From contig CBFFRP010000668.1 in NCBI GenBank assembly GCA_965644295.1, positions 62,001 through 126,000 on the forward strand: a stretch of DNA of 64,000 nt, in the 5' to 3' direction. Made by a program: the position numbers and the translations under genes. This document shows, piece after piece, positions 12,216-23,544 of the stretch. The stretch's first letter is position 1, and each line of letters begins with the position of its first letter. The stretch is from Paraphysomonas bandaiensis. Its lineage: Eukaryota > Chrysophyceae. The notes below the pieces were generated by a model. It worked only from the letters and a program-made list of their open reading frames with translations. It did no database searches and had not been told where the DNA came from.

Positions 12216-12770
12216 ACTACTGTGTATCGTTTCTTCTTTCTTTAGTAAAGTATGATTCATTCAGCACATACAAAGGCAATTCACAAATTGTCTTTGTCTG
12301 GAAAAACTCAAGTTAAACCACCTATTAATAAATATTGTTTAGATGTATACGATTATTGATATTTATAGATTGGCAATATATGGTGAAGCCTATCAATATT
12401 GCAAGTTGAACTGAATAAATACTGATAAAGTTTATCACAATTGAATTAGTTGAGTGTTGTGCTATTTCATAGTTCAGTTACTATTCTTGGGAGTTAATAT
12501 TGGTATCAGTTTTCATGTACATGTTACTAAATTCTCTCATCCGTTCCTATTATGAATTCGGTTCACCTATTTTATAATACGACGCAGATTAGTTACACAA
12601 CATGCAGCAGCACAGGGCATGATTAAGTTACAACTTTCGGTCAAACACTGACTTTTAGACGACGCAGTACCAAGTTAAAACTTATATTTAATAATTACGA
12701 CACCGATCTCAGGAAAGAGAATACGCAGAGGATATTTCACATTTCATATCTGGATACTATTATTACGGAC
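12216..12770. other. AT-rich spacer, nothing recognised
   Basis: No open frame of note, no repeat shared with the rest of the window and no RNA gene that I can identify. It probably contains the 3' flank of the minus-strand gene that ends at 12771. Confidence 0.5.
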
Positions 12771-13732
12771 CTAAGCGGTCACTGTGTGTGAATGCTCTGT
12801 GGCAGCGTCAATATGTTGGTTGATACGCTGCTGTAAGGCGGCACGAATGTTACTCTCACAGGCAGATAGTGTAGCTGCCGTCACACCGAAGTCCTCGCCA
12901 TGTTCGAGGCAAAACTCTGTTGCACTCTCCTCTGGAGCAGACGGGTCAAATACATCAACTTTGAATGTCACCTCTACTCCATGTACGACCAGAGGAATCT
13001 GCGTATCAATATCAGCACACCAATCGCTACATGTAATACTACTATAATACATTTACTAGATCAGCGGCATTCTTTTCAGCAGTGCGCTGATCGTTCTCGG
13101 GTAGTTTGCTTTTCAAGTGATTCGTAACAGGAGCAACACATCCAGAAATCATAGTCTCAGGTGTTACACCAAACTCTTTGCCGTGCTCATCACAGAATTG
13201 AACTGCGAGATCGATAAGACGGACATTCGACGGCAGGAACTCGAACTCATAGGTCGGCCCTCCACGAACAGTCATTTTAATCTGCTCACAAAAATCAACC
13301 AATGACAGAGAGTTAACACGAATGAGAGTTAGACATTGAACTGACATTAACATAACTCTCGCGTGTGTCCGGCCTACTCTCTGTATCTGGAATACTCTCT
13401 TCGCTCTGTATCTCCTCTGTGTTCGGAGTAGGGGTCTCATCACTGCTGCTGCTGCTGCTGATAGGGGTCTCATCACTGCTGCTGCTGCTGATAGGGGTCT
13501 CATCGATAGGATCAGACTCATAAGATGCACCGCTTTCATCGACATTTGCATCATAGGGATGTGTGTGTGTGTCTTCTGTCACAGGCATGCTCATCGGCTG
13601 AGGCACATGAGCCCTCGGAGGAGAGAAAAACATCTCATCTGGAAGATATATAACCAGCAGAGTGAGCAGCAGACCAGTGAAGAAGAAGAACCTAGCCAAG
13701 AACGATATCTTTACAGACATTGCTTCGGACAC
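12771..13732 (-). CDS. putative type II membrane protein with two copies of a Cys/FG domain
   Basis: Model: 13732-13352, 13281-13051 and 12998-12771, about 279 aa. Residues 9-28 are a hydrophobic helix (RFFFFTGLLLTLLVIYL), suggesting a signal anchor. It is followed by an acidic Ser/Thr-rich linker with a coding tandem repeat (DETPISSSSS twice, from CTG/CAG-rich DNA at about 13435-13500). Then come two homologous domains of about 70 aa, each with the pattern FC..HG..FGVT...(L/M)..C followed by a basic helix: FCDEHGKEFGVTPET in the first and FCLEHGEDFGVTAAT in the second. Each domain sits in its own exon. I do not recognise the family. The 5' splice site of the first intron (13351, gttaat) is weak; a site 6 bases further on is possible. 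Confidence 0.72.
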
Positions 13733-14237
13733 CTACTGCAGGAAGCGGAGCTCTATGTGGGTGCAGAGGAGAATATGGAGGTGCAGTGAGTGGAGTTGCA
13801 AAAGAAGAGGCGAGTAGGACTCCTGCACATACACATGACCAACACGCATATATATACAGCCGTATACGCACATAGACATACATATAAACACACACATACT
13901 CTGTACATGAAGCCGTATACCGTATACTCTATTTTCCACTGCTACATATACTGCTGTATACAGTGCTCTACATACGGTGTAGTTTAGTTGTATGTACAGT
14001 GTATGTGTGTCACATTTGAAATTCGAATATTCGAACTCAAACTGCTCTGAAGGGTCTGGATATACGTGTGTACTCTGTATGCAGATGTAGGCGTGCATGG
14101 TGTATTCTGAAGTGTATACTGCTGTATTGGTGAGATGGGCGGATCCTCAGCTCATGCATGGTATGGTATGGTATGGTATGCACTCAGATAACACTCTGTA
14201 CTAAAACTAATTCTCTGAAGCGACTGACTGTGCGAGT
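13733..14237. promoter_or_regulatory. shared upstream region between divergent genes
   Basis: 505 bp between two divergent start codons. It contains GTATAC at 13862 and several more between 13912 and 13960, repeated tgtacagt/ctgtatac pieces, and a short (ggtat)n run at about 14157-14178 just before the RFC5 start. No coding signal. Bidirectional promoter by inference. Confidence 0.5.
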
Positions 14238-15612
14238 ATGGCGGAGAGTATGGATGTGGATGAATGCCCCCCTGAGCCCGTGGCTGTGGACTTGCCCTGG
14301 ATAGAGAAATATCGACCCAAATCACTGTCCGAGCTGATAGCTCACGATGAGATTATTAATATACGTACACACTCATCACATGCTTTTATTCAGTGGATCT
14401 CATGATGTGTGTGTGCAGTGAACAGGCTCATTGATAGCAATAAGTTACCGCATCTTCTGTTTCACGGGCCTCCAGGGACAGGTAGACATACGCACACTGT
14501 CTGTATTGGTGTCATGATATTATTAGGGAAAACCTCTACAATAATTGCATGCGCAAAGAAGATGTTTGGACAGGAACAATATAAGTCTATGGTATTAGAG
14601 CTCAATGCCTCTGACGACAGAGGTATTACTGTTGTGAGAGAGCAGATTAAGGAGTTCGCCGGAACCAAAATGTTATTCAACAGAGGAGTGAAACTTATTA
14701 TTTTGGATGAAGCTGATGCTATGACAGCAGATGCGCAGGCTGCTCTTCGAAGAGGTGCTATTGTTCTTTTGATTAGAGAGTAGTAGTCTAACACTATTTT
14801 GCAGTGATCGAAAAGTACACAAATAACACTCGGTTCTGCATGATTTGTAACTATGTGAATAAAATCACTCCAGCGCTGCAATCACGTTGCACAAGGTACT
14901 CATATTTTTCATTGCTCGAGTTATTACTCACTTTTTGCTTATTCAGATTCCGCTTTGCTCCTCTGAAAACAGAGCAGGTAGGATAGTTTGATTCTGTTTT
15001 ATAGTACATTTGGTTTGATGATATCGTTTTAAAATTGCAGATCAGAGGTAGGCTAGACGAAGTCATTGCTTACGAGGGGTAAGACTAGTGGGTGCGATGT
15101 GTGCGTGTGGCTAACACGTTATTGTCAGAGTGAACGCAACCCAGAGTGGCAAGGATGCTATCCTACATCTTGCTGGCGGTGATTTGCGACGGGTGCTTAA
15201 TCTTCTGCAGTCCGCACATATGGCTTTCAGAGAGGTCGACGAGCGGGCTGTATTCCTCACAGCGGGAGCTGTTTTGCCGGGAACTGTGACAAGTATTTTA
15301 AGCTCGCTTCTAAATGACCCCTTCGACGCTGCATACTCCTCCTTAGTTGCGGTGAGTATTTCGCGGTTCTTCCATAAAATACTAATATGCTCTATGATAT
15401 AGGTGGTTAAGGAACACGGCTATGCAGTTTGCGATATTGCGACAGAGCTTAGCGTGCAAGTGGCCCGGCTAAGCCTCCCTAACCCTGTCATCGCTCATAT
15501 ACTAGACAAGTTGTCATGTGTGGAGTACCGCCTCTCACACGGTGTGAATGAAAAGATTCAAATTGGAGCTCTTGTTGGGGCGTTTGTTGTTGCCAGAAAT
15601 ATGATGCAGTAG
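14238..15612 (+). CDS. RFC5: replication factor C small subunit (RFC5; yeast Rfc3)
   Basis: AAA+ ATPase subunit of the clamp loader that places PCNA on primed DNA. Eight exons (14238-14364, 14419-14481, 14527-14754, 14805-14895, 14947-14977, 15041-15078, 15129-15351, 15403-15612) give 336 aa against 340 in human RFC5. Visible motifs: LPWIEKYRP at about 19, Walker A GPPGTGKT split by an intron, LNASDDRG, Walker B LDEADAMT, the sensor-1 region [10 protein letters not shown], the SRC motif LQSRCTR that supplies the arginine finger, and the C-terminal IEYRLS-like [21 protein letters not shown]-like LIAHDEI and the YRLS..NEKIQ block favour RFC5 over RFC2/4. One exon is only 31 nt. Confidence 0.95.
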
Positions 15613-16699
15613 ATGTATGATAGCTTAATTAATTCTACCTTTCGTTAAAGTTTGGGTTTACATGCACGTAAATTTAGTCAGTAACATGTCCTACAACAGT
15701 TATCCCCACTTTGTTTCAAAACGTATACTCGCATCCCTGCTATTATCCATAAAGTTGCTTTAAAAAAATGGCAACGAAATCTAACTTATCCGGACGGAAA
15801 AAAGGATCAAATAAAATATTTGATAGCAGTGAGTCTAATTCGGAATGAGGACAACATTTGACTGATGGTAAGATGGTAACAGTCAGCGGAATAGAGAATA
15901 GAGCACGTCTTAGAAAGCAAACTCGACACCGAGCATTAAGCACGTTCATGCCACTGTTGTCAACAAAAGATTGTTTAGTAGACTTGAGATTGATTTGTTT
16001 TGACTGATTTTCGCCAGAGTAGGACTCCTCGGCTCTTAGAGCAAATTATGTGTTTACGCATGAACGCATGAATCGTCGCTTCTGGAATGAAATTATAGTT
16101 GAGCAAGCTATGTTGGCAGCTAATGTACAGGTAATTGATGACTTTAGTATCAGTTAATTGGGGGATTATATTGTTGCTACGCAGCCTTGATTTGGAGCAG
16201 TGATACTTTTTCAGGGTTAGGGTCACGTCGTGCATGTCAGGCAGTTATTTCGTTATTTCCTCTTCCCATAACCCGTGGTTAAATATAACTACTGTAGATG
16301 CCATCTGGACAGAATCAACAATGCAGACCGCAACGATTCGCCTCTCAGGAGAAAGAAGGAGAAGACAACTATTCCTCTATCGCATTTTACGGGGCGCAAT
16401 ATTATATGAATAATGAATCTATCTATCAATGAATAACTATTGCCCTAATATTGCATATTATTATGCAGTTGGTTTGTTATTATATCACGATACTATGCTT
16501 CTAAAAGCCTACTTGGGTACTTGGGCACATGATGTTGTCTAATGACTTCAGCCTACTACTATTACAATATATATTAGCGGCACAGTACATAATACAAGAA
16601 GGGCATTCCCTTCAGCGAAAAAAACTTTAATATTATGCACAACATCATTACTGGCGCTGATTTGGCGGAAGATGATGTAACACGACGCTCACCTGCATG
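15613..16699. other. spacer without recognisable gene
   Basis: Open frames at 15743-16235 are short and lack any family signal. The stretch is AT-rich with no terminal repeats that I can pair. Nothing further can be supported. Confidence 0.5.
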
Positions 16700-17215
16700 A
16701 GCGTTCCCTCAACAAAGTCGGACTCGCACCTTTCCGTGGTGTTCTGTGGGGATAAGTACCGGAGAGATTCTCTCTGGGAAACTAACGTGAGCCACAAACA
16801 TAGTCAGCAGATATTCTTCTGCCCACACATAGCCGAATGCTTGTGTGGTACAAGGGACACCAACAATAAAAGTGTTACTTTTGTATAGACGTCTTTGGGC
16901 CCTGACGAATATGGGTCCAGCTCAAGGGCATCCGGGACAGGGCCCACCTGAAGGGTAACCGGGGTATTGGGCTGCCTGCTGAAGTCAAGCATCCGGGATG
17001 TTCACCTTTTAAGAACTCAGAACGGAAGTGGTTGCACCTTGGTGCTTGCGGCGACTCACAAGCAGCTTTCGTAGCGTTAAATAGAGTAGGATAATAAAGT
17101 TTGTACTGATTAGTTACAGGTAGAGGTCTAACTAGTATGTCTAGCATTCATCTAGCTACCAACAAATCGGTACAGGTTTTTAACGCCTATTGCTAAATAA
17201 AAGACTTTCAATATA
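16700..17215 (+). mobile_element. repeat-family copy B, same type as 11650-12215
   Basis: Homologous to copy A over its whole length and, in inverse orientation, to 57555-57795. It contains gcatccgggacagggccc, the hairpin-forming ttgcaccttggtgcttgcgg at about 17036 and ends ttaacgcctattgctaaata near 17195. It lies head to head with the element at 17430-18425, their 3' ends facing each other across an AT-rich spacer of about 200 bp (17216-17416). Confidence 0.7.
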
Positions 17216-17416
17216 TATAACTCGTTCATTTATATTCTTACATATATATATATATAATATATATACATACTTCTTACATAATATATAATATTACTTCAGT
17301 TTTAAAGCAAAAATGTCACTGACTACACATATATATAATATAATTTATACAGCTCAAGCTATTCCACCAAGCTTAGAGTTATTCTTGGTACATCGATGTT
17401 TTCCGGTCACAATACT

Positions 17417-18438
17417 CTCAAATGAATAGTAGTGAATGTCTGATTATTTAGCAATAGGCGTTGAGACCTTGCATCAATTAGTGGCTAGAAGAATGCTAGT
17501 CATACTAGTTAGACCACTACCCGTAACTAATCAATACAAACTCTTTTATCCTACTATTTAACGCTACGAAAGCTGCTTGTGCGTCGCCGCAAGCACCAAG
17601 GTGCAACCACTTCCGTTCTTTTTGTGTGATATGAAATTCGCCTTTATCGTGTGTCCGTGGACTCACCGGCGCTTTTGATCTGGGGGTCTCCCTTTGGGAT
17701 GGGTCTCCATTGGTTTTGGAGGGGGCTCAGCATTCTGAATTAGGGTCCTGAGTGCACCTAGTTCCAGATGTGTGGGTTGAGAGTGGTGGGGATTGTTGGG
17801 AGGAGGAGTTGGGTTTGTAGTATGTGTTACTGTGCTCCTGTGGGGCCGCGGGTGTAGATAGAGTTGTCGAAGCCGTCGGCGTTGTGGAGGTCTGGGCAGT
17901 CCAGTGCTCTGTCGGGTAGGACCTGTGAGGTGTGCACGTGTGTCTGGAGTCGGATACGCTGTGGGGGGTCTTCGTTGGACCCCTAGTAGTCGAAGGACTC
18001 TCGGACGTTGTCTTGACTGACTGCGTTTCGGACGGGGTCTCGGGAGTAGCCTGGGCGGCCTTTTGGACATGGTGATATAGCGACAACCGCGATCCTGTAA
18101 CATAAGCTTCGCTGCAGTGTAAAGCGGTTGCAGGAGATTAATAACCACTGTTTCTAGGTTCCGTAGACTGTGAGCCGTCAGGTGTTTGTGTATGTCATCT
18201 CCGAAGACCGTTTCCAGTTGGGCTGCTGTGATGGTTCCAGTCCAGTATCTCTCGACCTGTGGGATGGAGGGATTCCAGGCTCTGCTGGAGAGTCTCCGCA
18301 GTGCAGATGTGATCCAGTTGGGTAAGGTCTGAGTTCTCTGTATTTCGTGTAGCACATTTTTATGCGATTGAAATGCAGTTTCCCTTATTTGGGTGATGGA
18401 TTCATGTGTGCAGTCGAGGCACATCCTCAAATGAATAG
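17417..18438 (-). mobile_element. 5'-truncated non-LTR-like element with 13-bp TSD
   Basis: Element body 17430-18425, flanked by ctcaaatgaatag at 17417-17429 and 18426-18438. Read on the minus strand it carries an open frame and then a non-coding 3' end ending cgcctattgctaaataa plus a short variable tail. A long, exact TSD, a conserved 3' end and a variable 5' cut are the marks of target-primed reverse transcription, so a LINE-type origin is inferred. No reverse transcriptase is present in this fragment. Confidence 0.75.
17663..18425 (-). CDS. C-terminal fragment of an element-encoded protein, family unknown
   Basis: About 254 codons open on the minus strand inside the element above, ending at 17663. 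The first half (from CTHESITQIRETAFQSH) looks like ordinary helical protein. The second half is Pro/Arg/Thr-rich, and overlapping frames are also open, so coding there is uncertain. The insert at 25637-26256 carries a homologous piece (LRLLGVQRRP; QRRRLRQL). I do not recognise the family. The upstream end is cut by the 5' truncation, so this is not a complete gene. Confidence 0.4.
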
Positions 18439-18867
18439 AATGTTCTTAAAACAACATTAATATGACCTTACTAATCGCTGCTATACTACACATTCCATCT
18501 TAAAAGTATATATATTCAACTCTAGAAAACTTTATAGAAAGTTTGGGGAAAAAACGTTTGCTTCATATTATACAATACGACCTGTATAGAAAGGCAGTAG
18601 TGTAGGACACACCCTAAACCAACCTCAGCCCAGAATGCGCAGGGTTCAGTAAGGATTAATACATTGCCTAGTTTTGTCAACACTAACACTGCACAAGGAT
18701 GTGCCATCGGAAGAGGGCAATAAAAGTATAAAGTTTACTATTCTCTTTTTCCTTCTCATTCGCTAAAGAGCTATTACTCACTACCATGTATGTTTAGTTT
18801 TGACATATCACTGAAGTTGACGTTGTACTACGCAAACATTCAACATCATTGTTTCAACATTATATTG
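18439..18867. other. spacer, nothing recognised
   Basis: AT-rich DNA with no open frame that I can defend and no shared repeat. Confidence 0.45.
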
Positions 18868-19655
18868 TTCCTTAGCCCTCAACATATTACAGCAACGGAC
18901 CTGTAATTATTCAATGCACAACTGAACGAAGCAATAAGCAGTGTAAATAATGTATTATTCGTTTATCACGAGAATACCAAAGTGAAATTACTTGAAATTT
19001 GCGACGATTTTAGATATATCACACAACTCTAACAATAATGCCATCCTGTTTCCAGGAATATTATTGCTTGTAGCTCACCAGAAGTGATAAACATTAGTAT
19101 TATGGAGACAAAATATGAATAAAATTCCGTCGACCACAAAAGGAAGCAGACCCCCAATATAACACCAAGAGCACGAATTAGTCAAAAAAACACTCGTAAA
19201 TCAGGATTATAGACACTGTCTGCAGGAGTGATTGCACAAAATTAGCCACCATGTTCGTGTGTTTCCTTAGCCCTCAACATATTACAGCAACGGACCTGTA
19301 ATTATTCAATGCACAACTGAACGAAGCAATAAGCAGTGTAAATAATGTATTATTCGTTTATCACGAGAATAACAAAGTGAAATTACTTGAAATTTGCGAC
19401 GATTTTAGATATATCACACAACTCTAACAATAATGCCATCCTGTTTCCAGGAATATTATTGCTTGTAGCTCACCAGAAGTGATAAACATTAGTATTATGG
19501 AGACAAAATATGAATAAAATTCCGTCGACCACAAAAGGAAGCAGACCCCCAATATAACACCAAGAGCACGAATTAGTCAAAAAAACACTCGTAAATCAGG
19601 ATTATAGACTGTCTGCAGGAGTGATTGCACAAAATTAGCCACCATGTTCGTGTGT
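18868..19655. repeat. recent tandem duplication of about 395 bp
   Basis: 18868-19262 and 19263-19655 are near-identical. I see one substitution (ataccaaag/ataacaaag) and a 2-bp deletion (gacactgtc/gactgtc). The right copy contains the last about 20 bases of the RRM-protein coding sequence (stop at 19635-19637), so the left copy is a duplicate of that gene's 3' flank. Confidence 0.93.
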
Positions 19656-21702
19656 TACATCGTGTGCTACATTGCCCTTTCTAGACGGTTCAGCAGGGTA
19701 TTCCCACAACCGGCTACCGTGAGCATATCCGCCTCTGTGCTTGTTGCTATGCATCTCTTCCTAGAAAACCAGTTACTGCTACATTGATGCAAAATTCAGA
19801 CTTACAGATTCAGAGAGACGATATGAGTCCGTTGAAAGAAAGGGTCGGTTTCCAGATTCAAAATCGAAATCGTCACGTCTGTATGCATACGAAACCGCAC
19901 GAGGTGATAATCTATGCATAAGTGGATGGGATGTTGGGGAAAGCAACGCATTACTGTTGTATGAACCGCGTCCACTATTCGTGGACACATAAGACGGGGG
20001 GTTTCTGACAAAACGTCCACCAGCGGAAATGTTTCGCTGTAGCTCACCTGAACTGTCTTTTGAAGACATGTGAATTTCTTCCTGATAGGAACTAAGGCGC
20101 TGTGCCCGGTGCACATGCTCCGAGAAATATCCACCGTCAGGTGCAAAAGCAGCACTTGGCTCACGATACTTTCCAAGAGACTCCTCGGATGGAACAGTGT
20201 TATGTTCATAATAACCACTGGTAGATCGTCCTACGGCCTCCATGTACAGCATCTCCTCGTAACCAAGGGTGCTACGATCACTCTGAATACACTCATCGGG
20301 TCCACCAGCATGGCCACCTCTGTGTTGTATGTCTTCTACACTTTGGTAGTCAGGCGCTGGGGGGGACGAGCGGGCAGGGGGATAGTACTCACTCATACCA
20401 CGATGAGAATCCCCACTGCAGCTTGCAAACATCTGCGTCTCAGACGGGAGATGGTCGTGCATATAAGGGTGGCGGGTCAATTGAGAATGTGGGGTACGAC
20501 TCTGTCGGTACGGATGTGATGCTGTGGATGTAGCAGAAAGCATGTGGCGCTGGGAACCTCGGTCATAATGGCTGTGCTTGAGGAGCTCCTTATGAGCACG
20601 TTGAAAGTTCTGGCTCGGTTTGCAGAAAAAGTGTACACAGCTGTAACAGCACATATCACACAAACTCAAGTAATTCGGAGCCTGAAACATACTTGTACAT
20701 ACTTCCATCCATGGAACCTGCAGCTTCCAGTGCGCAACGGCACCCGTCGAGTGTGGAAGGGAAGTGGACAAACGCGTAACCCTTACATACATGGGAATCC
20801 TGTTGAATAAATCTGTCGTCAAATAGCAAATAAAGAAATTCACATTGCTATTACTTTATCTGGAACCATTGCTTTGATGGACACTTTCGTCACTTCTCCA
20901 AATTTTTTAAAAGTGTGATAAAGCAAGTGCTCATCAACTTTGACTCCCTCCTGTAAATCATACAAACTAATGACATAATAGCAAAGAAAAGTTGCATATT
21001 TACCTCCATACTCATAAACCTCACATGTATTGACACAACAGGCTCTGGCCGATGAATTGAGTCGCTTTCTCCCACACCGCTGAGCTCAGAGCCGGGAGTG
21101 TGGCGGTACCACTCAACATGCATTGGGCGACCATGAAACACTTTCAAGTGCATGTCACGTTTCGCCCTTTCAGCATCCTGCCGCCGGATGAAGTGGAGTA
21201 TTCGGGCAGAGTATCCATTGACTGATATTACAAATATCAGCGATAGAAAAGTAATGATATAATTATCACACACCGAATACTTCTTGTCCCGTGTCATGGT
21301 GATGCATATTTCCATAAGGCAAAAACAATGCCAACAAGTCAGCCAAGCGGACATTTTGATCTAAGTTTTTCACAATCACGCGACAATTTCTTTCAGCGCG
21401 ACCAACTCGTATGCATCTACCCTTCAAATTCATTCCCGCGAGTGCAGTCAGAGCATTTTCCGCACCTTGCTTGGTCGCCATCCTAACAAAACCTTCATAT
21501 AACATAAGAAACAATATCCCTCAAATAATATAACGTTGTCACCATATCCCATAGGCTGCCCAGTAACCTTTGAGCACTTTAAAACAACTTTACTAACTTC
21601 TCCAACCATTCCAAATAGATCACACAGGTCTTCTCTAGTGACTTCTCGGCTCAAGTCGCCGACAAAGAGCGTATGCTCGCCGGACTCGTCAATGTTTTCC
21701 AT
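19635..21702 (-). CDS. RNA-binding protein with three RRMs
   Basis: Exons 21702-21543, 21492-21274, 21221-21004, 20950-20855, 20799-20693, 20640-19806 and 19760-19635 give 586 aa. RRM1 (about 11-85) has HTLFVGDL as RNP2 and GYGFVRM as RNP1. RRM2 (about 89-165) has CRVIVKNL and the weaker YSARILHF. RRM3 (about 185-270) has SIHVRF and KGYAFVHF. The remaining about 310 residues are low-complexity, rich in Ser, Tyr, Arg, His and Pro (many SY, RG and HR pairs), as in granule-forming or splicing-related RNA-binding proteins. I cannot name the orthologue. The last 45-nt intron (19805-19761, perfect gtaagt) is inferred; without it the protein would end ten codons later at 19779. An intron inside RRM3 has only a short alternative. 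Confidence 0.85.
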
Positions 21703-22331
21703 TGCAGTCTGAACAATAACGTACTCTAAACCACACACAGAGATAGAAAGAGAGACATGTATTCACAAAGAGATAATGATGAAACAGACGGCAGATAACA
21801 GCGCGAGACAGACAGATATATTCGACGAATAGCCACAGACAGTGGTACAGGTCACTGATCTATAGAGAATTTGGCGGAGCTCACTCGAGCTCTGTATATA
21901 TACGAAAGTCAGTGTAACCTCTATTAGAATCTATTGCTCAACAGCTAGCTAGTATACACTCCACATTCACACACCAGTTAGTCCCTTATGCCCTCCCCAA
22001 CAAACCCCCGCTTCCAGTACTGCCATACCGCATACACACACACACCACACATCCTTCTGCTGCTCCTCCCTACAGATTATGTATGTAGTATGTATATTGT
22101 ATGTATGTATGTATGTATGTATGTATGTATGTATGTATGTATGTATGTATGTATGTATGTATGTATGTATGTATGTATGTATGTATGTATGTATGTAGGT
22201 AGGTAGGTAGGTAGGTAGGTAGGTAGGTAGGTAGGTAGGCAGTATGTGAATATGGATATGCATTTCGCTCCATCATTTTTTAAATACTCAAATTCTCAGA
22301 GAAGTGACCTTAAAGTGATTTCGTGGGATTC
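21703..22331. promoter_or_regulatory. shared upstream region with a long (GTAT)n/(AGGT)n microsatellite
   Basis: 629 bp between divergent start codons. About 22085-22197 is an almost pure GTAT run, grading into (AGGT)n up to about 22239. Open frames through it are repeat artefacts. A tatatatac run lies at 21893-21902 on the side of the RRM gene. The regulatory role is inferred from position. Confidence 0.55.
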
Positions 22332-23257
22332 ATGTCGGAAAAGAATATTAGTTGCATTTTATCATTGAAATCCTATCTCAGGATATTTGTTTCTGAGCGT
22401 GAGTGGGATCAGTATCACACTCCCCGGAATCTTCTGCTGGCCCTGTGCGGAGAATGTGGAGAGTTAAGTGAAATCATGCAGGTATGAAATAAGAGATCAT
22501 ATGTGATGTTGTTGCGCTTATGTTATCGATTAAGTGGAAGAACAACGTGAGAAGAGTGTCTGATTTGTCCAGGAAAGATCAGGTTCATCTTGGCGAAGAG
22601 ATATCGGATGTATTCATATACACAATCCGACTCTCTGATTTGACTCATATTGATGTTGCCAAGGCAATGCTCTTACTACTAGACCCTGAAGCATCTCATG
22701 GGAAGTATGAAGATTTCAGAGTGAAATACCAGTCCGGAAATTTCCACAACGTACTACTAGCTGATATAGTCGGTTACGTAAGAGATTCAGTAATGTCTGA
22801 TTGGTTGGAACTCTCTCCACGAGATATCGTTATCAGAATTAATATTGCTGTTGGTGAACTGGCGTCCATCTTCTCTGGATACGAAGAGGAGCAATGTCAT
22901 GTTGGACTTCCGTTATGGCGACCAGAACACGTTCATCAAGCCGCTTTAGTTATGGCAAGAATTACTGCCCTACTGGCGTGCTTAGCGTTACCATTGGACT
23001 TATCTCGTTGTATAAAAGACAAGTTAGCTAAAAACTCTGCTAAATACCCCGCTCATTTGGTTAAAGGCTCGTCAGCTAAGTACACGGCCTATAAATCTGA
23101 CAATAGGTGGTACATTTTCTCCAGTGGCGGGTTCTGGACCGGTGTTGTAGCTACTCTGGGTGTAGTTTTATGCACAGAATTTGTGTTTCGATTGGATAGA
23201 GACTGTAGGTATAGTAGTGTCGTTGATATTTCGTTTATATTGAAGCGGTTTCGTTGA
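22332..23257 (+). CDS. dCTP pyrophosphatase-like protein, tandem MazG domains plus C-terminal TM helix
   Basis: All-alpha NTP pyrophosphatase of the DCTPP1/MazG type, which cleaves dCTP and modified dNTPs to the monophosphate. Exons 22332-22481 and 22535-23257, 290 aa. Domain 1 (about 10-110) keeps the metal ligands: GECGELSE (ExxE) and GEEISDVF (ExxD), with PRNLLLALCGE before and WKNN after, as in DCTPP1. Domain 2 (about 155-240) starts INIAVGELASIF, lacks the ExxD pair (MARITALL in its place), yet keeps the family's tail KYPAHLVKGSS.KYT. Residues about 254-276 (GFWTGVVATLGVVLCTEFVF) form a likely membrane anchor. Usual family members have one domain of about 130-170 aa and no anchor. Confidence 0.85.
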
Positions 23258-23544
23258 ATGGCTGATGAAGGTACTGTCACTTAGGTTCTTATATATATAT
23301 TGATGTGAACATAATTTTTTCTAGTACCGTTTCACTTCAGCTTGTAAGGTGTGGATTCCGTAGGTTATGCTCAAGGCAACATTTTACTTATTAATTTTAA
23401 TTGATTTTAATAGACGACCGGTCTAAAATTTGGTTAGTACTAGCGTACTAGCAGCAGAGATGACCATCGGTTCGCATGAGTGCTTTGATATCACATATCC
23501 GTGATCCGTGATGATATCTCCGCGTTCATGTTATATGTGTCAAG
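23258..23544. other. dCTPase 3' flank
   Basis: AT-rich flank with no gene that I can see. Confidence 0.45.

Noticed and set aside
13042-13554. A 170-codon minus-strand frame overlapping the duplicated-domain gene
   Set aside because: Its first part is a shadow frame over the Ser/CAG repeat; only the part downstream of 13281 is used, as exon 2 of the spliced model.
16706-16735. A tRNA-like B box (inverse reads ggtgcgagtccg) in repeat copy B
   Set aside because: It lies on the strand opposite to the element's 3' tail and no A box was found at the right distance, so it is not evidence for a pol III SINE promoter.
21967-22276. Open frames of 70-98 codons on both strands of the GTAT microsatellite
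   Set aside because: They encode only the periodic repeat (IHTY or MYVC units) and are open in all frames because the repeat has no stop.
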